The position numbers were made by a program, and so were the translations under genes. Source: Microlunatus sagamiharensis (GTDB taxonomy: Bacteria; Actinomycetota; Actinomycetes; Propionibacteriales; Propionibacteriaceae). From it: a DNA stretch of 64,000 nucleotides. The DNA lies in contig NZ_LT629799.1 of assembly GCF_900105785.1 (NCBI RefSeq), forward strand, positions 3,038,001-3,102,000, written 5' to 3'. The notes under the pieces are model-generated. The model was not told the origin of the DNA and made no database searches. It saw nothing but the letters and a program-made list of their open reading frames with translations. Positions 62,298 to 64,000 of this stretch are shown piece by piece; the first letter of the stretch is position 1; every line of letters starts with the position of its first letter.

Positions 62298-62352
62298 CGA
62301 CGGAGAAGCGTGTCGTCAGCGTCCGGTCGTCCAGGCGGAGGCGCGTCGGCCG
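62237..62352 (+). repeat. Nested triple-stem element, copy D
   Basis: Outer CGGCCGACGC (62257-62266) with GCGTCGGCCG (62343-62352); middle CCTCCGCC (62273-62280) with GGCGGAGG (62334-62341); inner CGCTGACGAC (62292-62301) with GTCGTCAGCG (62312-62321), loop GGAGAAGCGT. Connectors are TCTGAC, TTCCTCC and CCGGTCGTCCA. All three stems are perfect. The TGA of the gamma-glutamyltransferase gene lies in the inner stem. Confidence 0.9.
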
Positions 62353-62462
62353 GCGAAAGCCGGGTTCGCTGACGCGCCGATCTGCGTCCTGGTCCAAGCG
62401 CGAGGGGTTCACGGACGGTTGGGCACATTTGAGCGTCTCCGGCGGCCTCTAGGGTTCTCGGC

Positions 62463-64000
62463 GTGACCGCGAACGTGCCCAGCTCGACCTACCGGCTCCA
62501 GATCACCGGGTCCTTCACCCTCGACCACGCCGCCGAGGAGACCGCGTACCTGCGCGACCTCGGTGTCGGCGCCGTCTACTGCTCGCCGCTGCTGCAGGCC
62601 GCGAGCGGCTCCGACCACGGCTACGACACCGTCGACCCGACGCGGGTCGACGCCGACCGGGGCGGGGCGGAGCAGCTGGACGCGCTGCTGGCCCGTGCGC
62701 AGGACGAGGGCCTCGGGGTCGTCGTCGACATCGTCCCCAACCACCTCGGCATCGAGGAGCCCTCGGAGAACCCGGCCTTCTTCGACGTGCTGCGCCTCGG
62801 CCAGGACTCGCCCTACGCGCCCTGGTTCGACATCGACTGGAGCGCCAACGGCGGCCGCCTGCTCCTGCCCGTGCTCGGCGACGACGCCGTGCTGAGCGTC
62901 GAGGACGGCGAGCTGCGCTACTACGACCACCGCTTCCCGCTCGCTCCGGGCACCTGGGTCGAGGGCGACCCCGACGAGACGGCCGACGCGGTGCACGCGC
63001 GCCAGCACTACGAGCTCGCGCACTGGACGCGGGCCAACGAGGAGCTGAACTACCGCCGCTTCTTCGCCGTCACCACGCTCGCGGGCGTCCGGCAGGAGGA
63101 CCCGGAGGTCTTCTCCGCGACGCACGAGCTCGTCGCGAGCTGGCCGGGCAAGGGCGTGACCGGGCTGCGCGTCGACCACCCCGACGGTCTGGTCGACCCG
63201 GCCGGCTACCTCGCGCAGCTGCGCGACCTCGCGCCGGACGCCTGGATCACCGTCGAGAAGATCCTCGAGCCGGGCGAGGAGCTGCCGCCGTGGCCGGTCG
63301 AGGGCACGACCGGCTACGACGCCATGCGCGAGGTGAACGGGGTCTTCGTCGACCACGAGGCCGAGGCGGGCCTGACCGACCTCTACCGCCGCCTCACCGG
63401 CGACGAGCGCACCCTGGCCGAGCACGTCGAGACCGGCAAGCGGATGGTCGACGAGACCCTGCTGCCCGCCGAGCTGCACCGCATGGCCCGCCTCGTGCCC
63501 GAGGTGCCCGACGCCGAGCCCGCGCTCGCCGAGGTCGCCGTCGCCTTCACCGTCTACCGCTCCTACCTCCCGGCCGGCGCCGAGCACCTCGACGAGGCGC
63601 TGGCGCTCGCCGCGCAGCGCAGGCCCGAGCTCGCCGAGCGGCTCGACGCCCTCAGCCCCCGTCTGCACGACCCCGAGGACGAGCTGGCGAAGCGCATGCA
63701 GCAGCTCTCCGGCGCGACGATGGCCAAGGGCGTCGAGGACACGGCGTACTACCGCTACGCCCGCTTCATCGCGCTCAACGAGGTCGGCGGCGACCCCGAC
63801 GAGGTCGGGATCCCGCTCGCCCGCTTCCACCAGCTGCAGGCGGAGCGCCAGCAGGCACAGCCCCGGTCCATGACGGCGCTCTCCACGCACGACACCAAGC
63901 GCGGCGAGGACGTCCGGGCCCGGCTCGCCGTCCTGACCGAGGTCAGCGACGCGTGGACCCGCTTCGCCGAGCGGGTGCTCGAGGTCAGCACCGTCCCCAA
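62463..64000 (+). CDS. treY: Malto-oligosyltrehalose synthase TreY (partial, runs off the window)
   Basis: 512 residues visible. 'VPSSTYRLQITGSFTLDHAAEE' is the TreY start, 'VVVDIVPNHLGIEEPSENPAFFDVL' conserved region I, and 'GLRVDHPDGLVDPAGYLAQLRDLAP' the nucleophile region. 'ITVEKILEPGEELPPWPVEGTTGYDAM' carries the acid Glu, and 'MTALSTHDTKRGEDVRARL' the third Asp region. It turns the reducing end of maltodextrins into a trehalosyl unit, which TreZ then releases. The GTG at 62463 opens the frame. treX or treZ is expected beyond the right edge. Confidence 0.96.
   Translation, partial: MTANVPSSTYRLQITGSFTLDHAAEETAYLRDLGVGAVYCSPLLQAASGSDHGYDTVDPTRVDADRGGAEQLDALLARAQDEGLGVVVDIVPNHLGIEEPSENPAFFDVLRLGQDSPYAPWFDIDWSANGGRLLLPVLGDDAVLSVEDGELRYYDHRFPLAPGTWVEGDPDETADAVHARQHYELAHWTRANEELNYRRFFAVTTLAGVRQEDPEVFSATHELVASWPGKGVTGLRVDHPDGLVDPAGYLAQLRDLAPDAWITVEKILEPGEELPPWPVEGTTGYDAMREVNGVFVDHEAEAGLTDLYRRLTGDERTLAEHVETGKRMVDETLLPAELHRMARLVPEVPDAEPALAEVAVAFTVYRSYLPAGAEHLDEALALAAQRRPELAERLDALSPRLHDPEDELAKRMQQLSGATMAKGVEDTAYYRYARFIALNEVGGDPDEVGIPLARFHQLQAERQQAQPRSMTALSTHDTKRGEDVRARLAVLTEVSDAWTRFAERVLEVSTVP

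Overview
The window is chromosomal DNA of a very GC-rich actinobacterium. Gene content, GTG starts, 4-nt start/stop overlaps and gene order all fit Propionibacteriales, most likely Nocardioidaceae (Nocardioides-like). The genus is an inference; I could not run a search. I see no prophage, insertion sequence, CRISPR array or plasmid function.

Positions 1-25000: a partial gene, tRNA-Ala(CGC), then a leftward cluster of a SepX/GlpR-like membrane protein, RimJ-type acetyltransferase, MogA, MoaC and MoeA. Next come a Nei-type DNA glycosylase, an alpha-glucosidase with a divergent LacI regulator, 5-formyl-THF cyclo-ligase, acylphosphatase, a dehydrogenase/Rieske pair, a DUF2795 protein, and ileS behind a T-box leader. 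After a penicillin-acylase-like enzyme, a CIRCE operator precedes a Ruc-type zinc-ribbon chaperone gene, followed by a SAF-domain protein, mscL, a eukaryote-type UDP-glucose pyrophosphorylase and several orphan genes. The set moeA, rimJ, cyclo-ligase, UDP-glucose pyrophosphorylase, ruc and mscL recalls one conserved actinobacterial neighbourhood.

Positions 24400-34000: tRNA-Arg(CCU), nucleoside hydrolase, thioredoxin, a methyltransferase, an IdeR/DtxR iron regulator, CPD photolyase, a 12-codon mini-ORF with a good promoter, ATP-dependent DNA ligase, a GT-C mannosyltransferase-like protein, a HAD hydrolase and a rhodanese.

Positions 34000-60424: a split ribosomal super-cluster read leftward. 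The S10 group (rpsJ to rpsQ) and the spc group (rplN to rplO) are intact. secY-adk-map is separated from rplO by a terminator, a secreted beta-propeller gene and two tandem repeats. infA-rpmJ-rpsM-rpsK-rpsD-rpoA-rplQ lies a further 8 kb away. The 8-kb insert holds proline catabolism genes (proDH, pruA), a two-gene FluG-like pair (amidohydrolase and glutamine-synthetase-like), a ferritin-fold protein with an IdeR iron box, a DUF1707 protein and an ECF sigma factor with a SnoaL-like tail. The right end has a gamma-glutamyltransferase-like gene and the start of treY.

The most unusual structure is a family of five intergenic elements (17713-17823, 29608-29751, 49063-49179, 49189-49297, 62237-62352). 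Each full copy is three nested inverted repeats. The arm sequences differ between copies but remain complementary, while the short connecting segments, including an AAGCGT-containing loop, are conserved. I do not recognise this family.
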